Assembly: GCA_035626515.1 (NCBI GenBank)
Contig: DASPNM010000037.1
Location: forward strand, 1 to 18,191
Direction: 5' to 3'
DNA length: 18,191 nt
Source: DASPNM01 sp035626515
GTDB lineage: Bacteria > Bacteroidota > Bacteroidia > Chitinophagales > Chitinophagaceae
Made by a program: the position numbers and the translations under genes. The notes under the pieces are model-generated. The model saw only the letters and a list, made by a program, of their open reading frames with translations, ran no database searches and was not told where the DNA came from. Shown here piece after piece: positions 1-6,903 of this stretch. The number at the start of each line of letters is the position of its first letter. Positions within the stretch are counted from its first letter, which is position 1.

Positions 1-790
1 CTGCGATGCCATAAATTATTCTATCGTCATTTGGCTTTAATTTGTCAGCCAGTTGATAGAATTGAATTGACTTTTGAAATTGCAGATTTTCATAACATAT
101 TGCTCCAAGATTGAAAAAAGCGCTTAAATAATTGGGATTAAGCTTTGTTGCTTGTTCCAATTGCTTAATGCCTTCCTCGACTTTATTTTGTGCAATTAAT
201 GTGTTCCCAAGTTTAAACGAAGCTGTGTCAGGTTTAATGTTTTGCTTTATACATTCTTTAAAAACAATTTCGGCTTTGTCATTAATTTCCAAGTCATAAA
301 GTCTTATTCCCAAGTCAAAAAGGTCAGCACCTTTTTTGCTGGACATAAACTTTGAGAAATTCTCATTTGAAATTAATGGTTTCTTTGAATCGGCATTTCC
401 TACATCAAAACCGTCAAAAGATGCTACGGAATACTTTGTAGCTAACTGTCTCAATTTCTGCTCTCGGTCATAAAGAGATTGCCTTGTATGCTTTTCGATT
501 TTTTCAACATGAAGCATAAACTCTCCGTTATCTTTTTTGTCAATTTGTACAAATTTGTAAGATTGTTTAGTCAGTTCAATTTTTAGATTTTCGAGTTTTG
601 ATTTGTCTGTATCAAAAAAGAAATAACCGTAAAGAAGATCTTGTTTTGTGTCCACTCCTTGAATTTCCATTTTGTCAAAAATCGAATTAATTAACTCCAT
701 GTCACTTGTATTCTCTGTAACCTTTGGTTGAGATTTACAATCTCTGCATATTAAGAGAACAGAATAAAGTATTAGTAACGTAGATTTCAT
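1..790 (-). CDS. RraB-like domain plus TPR protein (3' end off window)
   Basis: An open frame runs from an ATG at 790 to the window edge without a stop, giving 263 visible residues. The N-terminus (1-20) is hydrophobic and Cys-containing, suggesting export or a lipoprotein, but there is no clean lipobox. Residues about 45-131 resemble the RraB fold (regulator of ribonuclease activity B), with Y-G-Y-F-F-F-D near 54-60 and the terminal F-D-G-F-D-V-G motif at 125-131. From about 153 onwards there are at least three TPR-like helix pairs, including the pattern L-N-P-N-Y-L-S-A-F-F-N-L-G at 217-229. RraB in enterobacteria inhibits RNase E; whether this exported-looking relative touches RNA is doubtful. 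Base composition is strikingly AT-rich (AAA, ATT and GAA codons dominate), unlike every other gene here, which suggests recent transfer. The frame is well supported; the RraB assignment is from motif recall. Confidence 0.7.
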   Translation of the reverse strand, partial: MKSTLLILYSVLLICRDCKSQPKVTENTSDMELINSIFDKMEIQGVDTKQDLLYGYFFFDTDKSKLENLKIELTKQSYKFVQIDKKDNGEFMLHVEKIEKHTRQSLYDREQKLRQLATKYSVASFDGFDVGNADSKKPLISNENFSKFMSSKKGADLFDLGIRLYDLEINDKAEIVFKECIKQNIKPDTASFKLGNTLIAQNKVEEGIKQLEQATKLNPNYLSAFFNLGAICYENLQFQKSIQFYQLADKLKPNDDRIIYGIA

Positions 791-927
791 TTGGTTGAAT
801 ATAGGCACTATGTCCCCAAAACGGTTACAGCTAACTCGCTCATTGCCGAACTCCAATAAATTTAAACATTTGCAGTCGACTATAAGCGTTTCTAAACGGG
901 TTTTACAGCGGTAGGCATGAGCGTGAC
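791..927. other. AT-rich noncoding flank with cassette-like boundary repeats
   Basis: No gene is visible. A motif of the form AAACGG-TT-ACAGC occurs at 818-831 and again, with two extra T and one extra G, at 894-909, so the segment between is bounded by direct repeats. Also present are the palindrome AGTCGACT (874-881), the inverted repeat CGTTT-CT-AAACG (887-898) and CGCTCAT/ATGAGCG (837-843 with 917-923). On the minus strand this would be the leader of the AT-rich gene. Similar blocks sit between lone AT-rich genes in other Bacteroidota as I remember them, but no canonical attC core pair could be identified. Confidence 0.4.
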
Positions 928-1005
928 GAGTCGGGAGTCAGGAGTGCCGCGCTTGCGGCCGGCATCCCGACAATTCGCTCCGCGAATTCGTCGGGATTCG
1001 GAGTC
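928..1005. repeat. 78-bp intergenic repeat, copy 1, with hairpin
   Basis: This is the first of two near-identical copies; the other is at 1076-1155. It opens with 7-bp units (GAGTCGG, GAGTCAG, GAGTGCC) and contains a strong inverted repeat at 964-997: ATCCCGAC plus AATTCGC on the left, loop TCC, then GCGAATT, one bulged C and GTCGGGAT. No protein frame here looks real. Confidence 0.85.
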
Positions 1006-1027
1006 AGGAGCTCCCATTTCACGTAGC

Positions 1028-1062
1028 ATCACTCATCACTCATCATTCATCGCTCATCACTC
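1028..1062. repeat. Heptad tandem array, unit ATCACTC
   Basis: Five contiguous 7-bp units are present: ATCACTC, ATCACTC, ATCATTC, ATCGCTC, ATCACTC. The phase is exact and the variation is limited to units three and four. The array lies between the two copies of the ~79-bp repeat. Confidence 0.85.
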
Positions 1063-1075
1063 ATCCCCGCGCGAA

Positions 1076-1155
1076 GAGTCGGGAGTCCGGAGTGCCGGCG
1101 GCTTGCGGCCGGCATCCCGACAATTCGCTCCGCGAATTCGTCGGGATTCGGAGTC
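1076..1155. repeat. 80-bp intergenic repeat, copy 2, with hairpin
   Basis: This is the second copy of the repeat at 928-1005. It differs mainly by a 2-bp insertion in the GGCGGCTTG stretch and by a C for A in the second heptad unit. The hairpin is repeated exactly at 1114-1147. The conserved stem suggests selection or recent duplication of a structured element. Confidence 0.85.
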
Positions 1156-1160
1156 GAAAT

Positions 1161-1230
1161 ACATCCCACATCCCACATCTCACATCCCACATCCCAAATC
1201 ACACCACCCACATCCCGTATCCCACATCCC
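1161..1230. repeat. Heptad tandem array, unit ACATCCC
   Basis: Ten contiguous 7-bp units in exact phase have consensus ACATCCC; six are perfect and four are degenerate (ACATCTC, AAATCAC, ACCACCC, GTATCCC). The strand is almost free of G. It continues into a C-rich, less regular stretch to about 1260, just upstream of the acyl-CoA carboxylase promoter. Confidence 0.85.
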
Positions 1231-1268
1231 CGCATCCCACCCCTCCTCCCCATCTCCCCGTCCATCCG

Positions 1269-1276
1269 TATTTTTG
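1269..1276 (+). promoter_or_regulatory. Bacteroidota -7 promoter element
   Basis: TATTTTTG matches the Bacteroidota -7 consensus TAnnTTTG exactly and lies 8 bp before the ATG at 1285. No TTTG-type -33 box is visible in the C-rich stretch upstream. If used, the transcript would have almost no leader. Confidence 0.5.
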
Positions 1277-1284
1277 CCCATCGT

Positions 1285-2910
1285 ATGGACTTGGAACTCA
1301 ACAGGAATGAAGATCAGCTCCGACAGCTGCTCACCGATATGCAGCGGAAGCTGGACCGGATTTATGAAGGCGGCGGGAAAAAGGCGATCGCCAAACAGCG
1401 GGAAAAAAATAAGCTCACTGCAAGGGAGCGTATCAGCTACCTGCTCGACAAGGATCGCCCTTTTATCGAGATCGCCGCCTTCGCGGGGTTTGAGATGTAC
1501 CAGGAATACAAAGGCTGTCCGGCCGGCGGCACCGTGGCCGGCATCGGCTACGTCGGCGGGAAACAATGCGTGCTCGTTGCGAACGATCAGACCGTGAAAG
1601 CCGGGGCCTGGTTCCCAATTACAGGTAAAAAGAATCTCCGCATGCAGGAGATCGCCATGGAAAATCACCTCCCGGTGATCTATCTCGTGGACAGCGCCGG
1701 CGTATTTCTCCCGATGCAGGATGAAATTTTTCCCGACAAGGAACATTTCGGCCGGATTTTCAGAAACAATGCCCGGCTCAGCGCGCTCGGCATTTCGCAA
1801 ATTGCCGCGGTGATGGGACCCTGCGTCGCGGGCGGAGCCTACCTGCCCATCATGAGCGACGAAACGCTGATGGTCGAAGGCAACGGCTCCATCTTCCTCG
1901 CGGGACCATACCTCGTGAAAGCCGCGATTGGGGAGGATACCGATACCGAAACGCTGGGCGGAGCCGCCACGCATACCTCGATCTCCGGGATTGCAGATTA
2001 TAAGTTCCCCGACGAGCCCGCCTGCCTGGACCATGTCCGGAACATGATGTCGCTTCTGGGCGAAAAGCCGCGCGCAGGTTTCGACCGAAAGGAACCCAGC
2101 CCGCCAAAAAAAGATCCCGCCGAGATCTACCGGATCTTCCCGGCAGACGGCAAGCCTTATGATACGCTCGAAATCATCGAGAGAATCGTGGACAATTCGG
2201 AATTCGAAGAGTTCAAGCAGGACTATGGGAAAACGATCATCTGCGGCTACGGTCGGGTCGATGGCTGGGCAGTGGGGATCGTCGCCAACCAGCGAAAAAT
2301 CGTGAAGAGCAGCAAAGGCGAAATGCAAATGGGCGGCGTGATCTACAACGACAGCGCGGACAAGGCAGCAAGATTTATTCTGAATTGCAACCAAAAGCGA
2401 ATTCCCCTGGTGTTCCTGCAGGACGTCACCGGTTTCATGGTGGGAAGCCGCAGCGAACACGCGGGGATCATCAAGGACGGAGCGAAGATGGTAAACGCCG
2501 TCGCGAATTCGGTGGTGCCGAAGTTCACGATCATCATGGGCAATTCCTACGGCGCCGGCAATTACGCCATGTGCGGCAAGGCTTATGACCCCCGGCTCAT
2601 TTTTGCCTGGCCCACGGCAAAGATCGCGGTGATGGGCGGCGACCAGGCGGCAAAGACTTTGCTGCAGATCCAGGTGGCCGCCATGAAATCGGAAGGAAAA
2701 AAGCTTTCAGCAGAACAGGAAAACGACCTGCTGGAGGAAATAAAGTCGCGATACGACCTTCAGACCTCACCTTATTACGCGGCTGCAAGGCTCTGGGTGG
2801 ACGCGATCATCGATCCCCTGCAAACGCGGATGGTGATATCGGAAGGAATTCATGCGGCCAATCACAATCCAGACATCCCGGAAATGAAGCTCGGAGTTTT
2901 CCAGGTATAA
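1285..2910 (+). CDS. Acyl-CoA carboxylase carboxyltransferase (beta) subunit
   Basis: This 541-aa protein matches the biotin-dependent acyl-CoA carboxylase beta subunits (propionyl-CoA or 3-methylcrotonyl-CoA type), which move the carboxyl group from carboxybiotin to an acyl-CoA in the cytoplasm. Both crotonase-like halves are present. The N-terminal half has L-V-D-S-A-G-V-F-L-P followed by G-P-C-V-A-G-G-A-Y-L-P. The C-terminal half has D-V-T-G-F-M-V-G and S-Y-G-A-G-N-Y-A-M-C-G, then the G-G-D-Q-A-A loop. The G-G-A-Y-L-P-I-M-S-D-E and F-L-A-G-P-Y-L-V-K-A-A stretches resemble methylcrotonyl-CoA carboxylase more than propionyl-CoA carboxylase, so leucine breakdown is plausible. Substrate is not certain. 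No biotin carboxylase/biotin carrier (alpha) gene is in the window. Start chosen at the ATG just after a good -7 element. Confidence 0.92.
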   Translation: MDLELNRNEDQLRQLLTDMQRKLDRIYEGGGKKAIAKQREKNKLTARERISYLLDKDRPFIEIAAFAGFEMYQEYKGCPAGGTVAGIGYVGGKQCVLVANDQTVKAGAWFPITGKKNLRMQEIAMENHLPVIYLVDSAGVFLPMQDEIFPDKEHFGRIFRNNARLSALGISQIAAVMGPCVAGGAYLPIMSDETLMVEGNGSIFLAGPYLVKAAIGEDTDTETLGGAATHTSISGIADYKFPDEPACLDHVRNMMSLLGEKPRAGFDRKEPSPPKKDPAEIYRIFPADGKPYDTLEIIERIVDNSEFEEFKQDYGKTIICGYGRVDGWAVGIVANQRKIVKSSKGEMQMGGVIYNDSADKAARFILNCNQKRIPLVFLQDVTGFMVGSRSEHAGIIKDGAKMVNAVANSVVPKFTIIMGNSYGAGNYAMCGKAYDPRLIFAWPTAKIAVMGGDQAAKTLLQIQVAAMKSEGKKLSAEQENDLLEEIKSRYDLQTSPYYAAARLWVDAIIDPLQTRMVISEGIHAANHNPDIPEMKLGVFQV

Positions 2911-2917
2911 TATTATT

Positions 2918-3400
2918 ATGTCGAGAAACGCGGTGACTTTGTACACAGACGGGGCATCCCGGGGAAACCCCGGTCCCGGAGGATACGGAGTTATCCTGAT
3001 CAGTGGCAACCACAAAAAAGAATTGTCGCAGGGTTACCGCCTCACCACGAACAACCGGATGGAACTGATGGCGGTGATCGCGGGTCTGAAGGCATTGAAG
3101 CGGGAAGGCCTTCACGTTACTGTTTATTCCGACAGCCAGTATGTGGTGAAAGCAGTGAAGGAGGGCTGGCTGAAAAACTGGATCGCCACCGGTTTCAAAG
3201 GAGGAAAGAAGAACAAAGATCTCTGGCTGGAGTACTACCGGCTTTCACTGAAACACCAACTGCTCTTCGTGTGGGTACGCGGACATGCCGACAATCCCTA
3301 CAACAATCGCTGCGACGAGCTGGCCACGCAAGCTGCTGATGGGAATGATCTGCTGATCGACCACGGCTTCGAGGAAGAAAAGGGAAATCTTTTCGGCTGA
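2918..3400 (+). CDS. rnhA: Ribonuclease HI
   Basis: This 160-aa cytoplasmic enzyme cuts the RNA strand of RNA-DNA hybrids, helping to remove primers and R-loops. The four catalytic acidic residues are in place: D11 (in Y-T-D-G-A-S-R-G-N-P-G), E49 (in N-R-M-E-L), D72 (in Y-S-D-S-Q-Y-V) and D133 (in R-C-D-E-L-A). The general-base histidine H123 is in V-R-G-H-A-D. A basic handle-like stretch (G-F-K-G-G-K-K-N-K-D) precedes it. Length matches the E. coli enzyme. It starts 7 bp after the carboxylase stop, so the two are probably cotranscribed, and it ends 5 bp from a convergent gene. Confidence 0.96.
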   Translation: MSRNAVTLYTDGASRGNPGPGGYGVILISGNHKKELSQGYRLTTNNRMELMAVIAGLKALKREGLHVTVYSDSQYVVKAVKEGWLKNWIATGFKGGKKNKDLWLEYYRLSLKHQLLFVWVRGHADNPYNNRCDELATQAADGNDLLIDHGFEEEKGNLFG

Positions 3401-3405
3401 AGAGC

Positions 3406-3975
3406 TCAGGCCGGCTGCGGCTTCCACGTCCGCTCATACAGGTAGTGGCCTCCGAAGAAAATCGCGTTAAAGGCCAGAGTAGCCCATAGGCTTCCCTTCA
3501 AAAAAGGCAACGCCGCAACATAACAGGCCATCAGGCCTTCCCATGTCTTTGGATAAGGCTGATTGTTGATATCGAGCCCGCCTCCTATCCAGTTTGCGAA
3601 ATTGGATGCCACGAAATAAAAAAGCACGCCCGCCAGAGAGCCGGCAAGAATGCTCGTGAACTTATTCCGCTTTATAAAGAAACCAATCACGGTCACAAAT
3701 GAGAACAAAACATAGTTCACCCATTGCCCCTGATAAAATCCCCGGATGTCGGTCAGACCCTGCATATAAAGCACCTGGTAAAGAGCATCCGATACCAGCA
3801 TCGAAAGCAGCGGCACCAGAAAAGCAAAGCGCTTGTTCGCGATCACCGAGCCGGCAAACAGCGCCATCGCGATCTGGGGGGCAAAACCAAGCGGTCGGTT
3901 GTCCCATACGCGGTAAAGAGCCGACGCAATGATCAGCAGCGCAAATACAATGATGGTCGTTCTGTTGGTTCTCAT
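3406..3975 (-). CDS. DUF6580-like integral membrane protein
   Basis: With the start at the ATG at 3975 the protein has 189 residues and about five or six hydrophobic helices: near 8-22, 33-63, 88-103, 108-125 and 150-180. The pattern N-R-P-L-G-F-A-P-Q-I-A-M-A-L-F-A-G after helix 1 and the S-N-F-A-N-W loop followed by T-W-E-G-L-M-A-C-Y resemble the DUF6580 family, described as putative transport proteins and similar in shape to ECF-transporter S components. The substrate is unknown. An upstream ATG at 4035 would extend the frame by 20 residues, but that would overlap manA and place the start before the promoter at 3994-4001, so 3975 is preferred. Confidence 0.75.
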   Translation of the reverse strand: MRTNRTTIIVFALLIIASALYRVWDNRPLGFAPQIAMALFAGSVIANKRFAFLVPLLSMLVSDALYQVLYMQGLTDIRGFYQGQWVNYVLFSFVTVIGFFIKRNKFTSILAGSLAGVLFYFVASNFANWIGGGLDINNQPYPKTWEGLMACYVAALPFLKGSLWATLAFNAIFFGGHYLYERTWKPQPA

Positions 3976-3993
3976 GTCCGTGAATTTCAAACT

Positions 3994-4001
3994 CAAAAAT
4001 A
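3994..4001 (-). promoter_or_regulatory. Bacteroidota -7 promoter element
   Basis: On the minus strand this reads TATTTTTG, an exact TAnnTTTG match, 18 bp before the ATG at 3975. It lies in the short gap after manA and supports the downstream start of the membrane-protein gene. A TTTG occurs 12 bp further upstream, too close for a normal -33 box. Confidence 0.5.
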
Positions 4002-4027
4002 ATCGAATTGAAGCAAACCAGTCGCGT

Positions 4028-5230
4028 TCATTCACCGGGCACCGAAGCGCGGTAGATCAGCGAGTCCACAGAAGCGTTGAGCTCCACGGCCTCTCCGGGA
4101 AAACAAATCGCCGCTGGCTCTCCTTTGCGGAGCACAATTTGTTGGCCATGGGCACCCCCCTCCACCTCCCCGCTTACCAGCAGCAGGGTCTCCGCTGTGC
4201 GAGGCTCGAAACGAAATCTTTGCCCCGTTTTCAGTCCGAGTGAAGAAAGCGCGAAATCGGGTGCCGGAGCAGGATAAAATTTTTCGGTGCCGCCGATTGC
4301 TTTTATCACGCGGACCTCGGCGGGTTCGGCTTTCACCACGTCCAGTAGTTCGGGCACGTCAATGTGCTTTGTGGTGAGTCCGCCTCGCAGCACATTATCC
4401 GAGCTGGCCATGATCTCTACGTTTCTACCCTCCAGGTAGGAGTGCGGAACTCCCGCAGACTGGAAGATCCCCTCTCCTTTTTCAAGCTTTACCAGGTTAA
4501 GGAAATAAATGGAAAAGATCCCGCGGTCGATTCGCGCCGGGGTGCAGAAATCATTCGCTGCCCGCGCGGCCCAAAAATTTTCGTGGTCGGGAGTCAATCG
4601 CGCGTCCGCGTATGCATGCAGCAACCGGTTCACCAATGGCTGCAAAACGGCGTTCACTTCGTGCTGCGGCATTTCCATCACACGGCGGTACAATCCTGCA
4701 TGCCCCTCCCTATGAAACACAGGCAGCAGCCCGGCAAATTCGGGAATTTCGTCCAGCGTTGATTGCAATTTGTCGCCAGGCTTGAACCCGTGGAGCAGCC
4801 AGAATTCGCTCAGCGCGACCATCAGTTCGGGCTTGTGGTTTGGGTCGCGGTAATTTCGGTTCCTTGCATTCAGGGGAATGCCTGCCGCGTTCTCCCTGGC
4901 AAATTCTCTTTGCGCGCGCGTCTTGTCGGGATGTACCTGGATCGAAAGCATTTGCCGGACGTCAAGAAGCTTTAATAAATACGGCAATTGGTGGAACTCG
5001 TCCCGGACGCGGGATCCTAACAGTTCCGGGTGTTCGCGGATCAGGTCCCGCAGCAGCCGGGTGGATCCATCGGGGAATTCGATCAGGCAATGATCGGTGG
5101 GATGCGCACCCAGCCAGTATTCCGCGAAGGGTTGACCCCCGGCCGGGCGGTTCAACAACGCCGGTATGAGCTCGCTTCCTCCCCAATCGTAGTGTTTTAT
5201 GGTACCGTGCAGGCGAAAAATCCCCTTCAT
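4028..5230 (-). CDS. manA: Mannose-6-phosphate isomerase, class I
   Basis: This 400-aa cytoplasmic zinc enzyme interconverts mannose 6-phosphate and fructose 6-phosphate, linking glycolysis with GDP-mannose and polysaccharide synthesis. The metal ligands are visible: Q98 and H100 (in S-I-Q-V-H-P-D-K), E135 (in N-H-K-P-E-L) and H263 (in G-V-P-H-S-Y). The active-site arginine motif D-N-V-L-R-G-G-L-T-T-K-H is at 278-289. The start at 5230 begins M-K-G-I-F-R-L, directly before the conserved Y-D-W-G segment. The frame stays open upstream to 5398, but that would run antisense through the divergent yraN gene. An approximate -7 element, TATCTTTA, lies on the minus strand at 5263-5256. Confidence 0.93.
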   Translation of the reverse strand: MKGIFRLHGTIKHYDWGGSELIPALLNRPAGGQPFAEYWLGAHPTDHCLIEFPDGSTRLLRDLIREHPELLGSRVRDEFHQLPYLLKLLDVRQMLSIQVHPDKTRAQREFARENAAGIPLNARNRNYRDPNHKPELMVALSEFWLLHGFKPGDKLQSTLDEIPEFAGLLPVFHREGHAGLYRRVMEMPQHEVNAVLQPLVNRLLHAYADARLTPDHENFWAARAANDFCTPARIDRGIFSIYFLNLVKLEKGEGIFQSAGVPHSYLEGRNVEIMASSDNVLRGGLTTKHIDVPELLDVVKAEPAEVRVIKAIGGTEKFYPAPAPDFALSSLGLKTGQRFRFEPRTAETLLLVSGEVEGGAHGQQIVLRKGEPAAICFPGEAVELNASVDSLIYRASVPGE

Positions 5231-5267
5231 GAAGCAGGCAGCATTGATAACTTGGTAAAGATAACGC

Positions 5268-5618
5268 ATGGCAATCCACAACGATTTCGGAAAAGAAGCT
5301 GAACAACTGGCTACGAAGTGGCTTGCCGAGAACGGATTTTGCATCCTGCATCGTAACTGGAGGCACGGATCACTCGAAATTGACATTGTTGCCCGCAAGG
5401 AAAAATATCTTCATTTCATAGAGGTGAAGGCCCTGCGCGGGAAGCGGCGACCGGAAGAGTCCGTGCGGAAGAAAAAATTTAAAAAATTACAGCGGGCAGT
5501 GCACGAATACATTTTCCGGTTTCCCGGAGACGGCTGGATCCGCTACGACATACTTGCGATCACCGTGAATCCCGGAAAAAAGCCTGAATATTTTCTTATC
5601 GAAGACGTATTTCTTTGA
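5268..5618 (+). CDS. YraN / UPF0102 family putative endonuclease
   Basis: This 116-aa protein has the compact restriction-endonuclease-like fold expected of UPF0102. After G-K-E-A-E-Q-L-A comes the catalytic arrangement S-L-E-I-D-I-V-A (E37, D39) and then F-I-E-V-K (E52, K54), a PD-(D/E)XK signature. The basic stretch at 59-74 may contact nucleic acid. Its cellular role is not settled; related proteins have been linked to DNA uptake or recombination. It starts 37 bp from the divergent manA, and the leader contains TAACTTGG (5248-5255), one mismatch from a -7 element. Confidence 0.88.
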   Translation: MAIHNDFGKEAEQLATKWLAENGFCILHRNWRHGSLEIDIVARKEKYLHFIEVKALRGKRRPEESVRKKKFKKLQRAVHEYIFRFPGDGWIRYDILAITVNPGKKPEYFLIEDVFL

Positions 5619-5620
5619 AC

Positions 5621-6151
5621 TCACAACGCCCGCCCGCCGGAACCGCTGTTCTTATGCAGGTACATCATCATTTTTTCCACCATCTTGTACGTGGCGGGGC
5701 ACAGCGAAATGTTTTGTTTGTGCACGTGCATGAAGTCGACCATCTTTTTCTTGCTGAAATGCGGAAAACCGGCGCAATCTGCGGGACGCACATCATAAAT
5801 ACCACACTGGTTGGTTTGCAGGTTGAGAAACTGGCAGGGAGTGGAACGGTTCAGCCAGTCACCGTGCCGGTCGCGGTAAAGCCATTTCTCGCGAAATGCC
5901 GTCGTTGTTACCCCGAGAAACGCGGATATGCGGCGGATATCGCTCCGGTTGTACGTCGGCGACATTTCCCTGCAGCAATTCGCGCAACTGAGGCAGTCCA
6001 CTTCTCTCCAGACTTCGGACTCGACGCGCCGGGTAAGCCTGTCGAGACCGCGTGGAGGTTTTTTTTGCAGTTTGGTGAGGAATTTTCTCAGAATCGTTTT
6101 TCTAAGGCGGACACGGGATCGAAAGGAACGGAGATTCACAGCACGGCTCAT
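5621..6151 (-). CDS. YkgJ-type cysteine-cluster protein
   Basis: This 176-aa protein has the CxxCxxCC signature (C53, C56, C59, C60) followed by C106, C116, C126 and C151, the set expected for the YkgJ/FliB-like zinc- or iron-binding family. The segment C-G-I-Y-D-V-R-P-A-D-C-A-G-F-P is diagnostic. The first 45 residues are strongly basic and rich in arginine and lysine, possibly for nucleic-acid or ribosome contact. Family function is not established. It converges on yraN with a 2-bp gap, so the two tails nearly abut. An approximate -7 element, TATCTTAG, precedes the start on the minus strand at 6162-6155. Confidence 0.88.
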   Translation of the reverse strand: MSRAVNLRSFRSRVRLRKTILRKFLTKLQKKPPRGLDRLTRRVESEVWREVDCLSCANCCREMSPTYNRSDIRRISAFLGVTTTAFREKWLYRDRHGDWLNRSTPCQFLNLQTNQCGIYDVRPADCAGFPHFSKKKMVDFMHVHKQNISLCPATYKMVEKMMMYLHKNSGSGGRAL

Positions 6152-6170
6152 CGCTCTAAGATAAAAGAAT

Positions 6171-6200
6171 TTTGCTATTGAGGAAGGCTGGTTACTTTTG
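6171..6200 (+). promoter_or_regulatory. Bacteroidota sigma-A type promoter
   Basis: TTTG at 6171-6174 and TACTTTTG (an exact TAnnTTTG) at 6193-6200 are separated by 18 bp, close to the expected -33/-7 spacing for Bacteroidota. The predicted transcript starts about 13 bp before the ATG at 6220, excluding the upstream in-frame start at 6172. This is the most complete promoter in the window. Confidence 0.65.
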
Positions 6201-6219
6201 TTGCAACCAACTTTCCATC

Positions 6220-6876
6220 ATGCGCACTCGCTTCATAGTTCTTCTTATCGCAGCGATCATTTATTTCTTTGGTGCCGGCTGCAATTCCGGTTCGGGTAGT
6301 GCCGGGCTCTGCGATACCGCTTGCTTCGGCGACAGTCTTCGCTTCACCGGGAATCACATTTTGAAGCCGTATGTGCTGGTTACTGCCAGCAAATGCCAGG
6401 CCGACACGCTTGCCTGGAGCTACGATGGAATGGGAGTGAACCGAAAGGTCGGCATCGAGGACTTTCTCAACGAGCGGGTATACCTCAACCGGAAGTACGT
6501 ACGCTGTTTTTTCCGCGACACTGCCTACGCCTGGGTGTTGTTTAATGATTGCGCCACCGGCCGCGGCTATTCCCTGAAGCTGCCATTCAATAAGAGCGCC
6601 ACGATCGGGCGGAAGAGCAGTAACATCAACAATCTTGACCCGAAATTCGAGATCTCCGACGAGCTCGTTGCCTACACGGACCGAGGAAATATTTTCGTGG
6701 AGGACATGGCCACCGGAAAACAGGCGATGATGACGTTTGGAAAAAACCTGGACATTGACTACGATGCCCTTCACGATTACATTGATTCGGTGAACATCAC
6801 AGCCAGCCGCATCTGGGTGCGCGTGAAGATCGACGATAAGTGGACCGACCTTGAAAAAGACATCTCGCTGAAGTAA
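6220..6876 (+). CDS. Predicted lipoprotein, function unknown
   Basis: The protein has 218 residues. Residues 1-20 form a signal sequence (R-T-R then a hydrophobic run) ending in G-A-G-C, so C21 is the likely lipidated cysteine, followed by a Gly/Ser linker. Four further cysteines (C32, C36, C60, C97) and C111 could form disulphides in the periplasm. The rest is mixed alpha/beta with alternating hydrophobic segments; I recognise no family. Start at 6220 is supported by the promoter just upstream. The next gene begins 27 bp after its stop and may be cotranscribed. Confidence 0.78.
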   Translation: MRTRFIVLLIAAIIYFFGAGCNSGSGSAGLCDTACFGDSLRFTGNHILKPYVLVTASKCQADTLAWSYDGMGVNRKVGIEDFLNERVYLNRKYVRCFFRDTAYAWVLFNDCATGRGYSLKLPFNKSATIGRKSSNINNLDPKFEISDELVAYTDRGNIFVEDMATGKQAMMTFGKNLDIDYDALHDYIDSVNITASRIWVRVKIDDKWTDLEKDISLK

Positions 6877-6903
6877 CAGGCGGGATAAAGAGTGCAAGCT
6901 GCC

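Noticed and set aside
928..1230. CRISPR array
   Set aside because: Units are contiguous 7-bp repeats or two ~79-bp copies, with no regular repeat-spacer alternation and no cas genes.
917..1597. Plus-strand frame through the repeat zone into the carboxylase gene
   Set aside because: It is made of translated repeats and low-complexity His/Pro/Ser stretches and then reads the carboxylase gene out of frame.
1180..2460. Long minus-strand frame (426 codons) opposite the carboxylase gene
   Set aside because: It lies fully antisense to a clear carboxyltransferase gene and has no recognisable family; GC-rich coding sequence often leaves such open antisense frames.
3401..3405. Terminator between RNase HI and the membrane-protein gene
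   Set aside because: Only 5 bp separate the stops and no stem with a T tail was found nearby.
5231..5398. N-terminal extension of manA
   Set aside because: The extra 56 residues have no match to the family and would overlap the divergent yraN gene; the start at 5230 precedes the conserved Y-D-W-G segment.
6172..6219. Upstream start for the lipoprotein gene
   Set aside because: The 16 extra residues would place a charged, Cys-containing segment before the signal peptide and overlap the promoter at 6171-6200.
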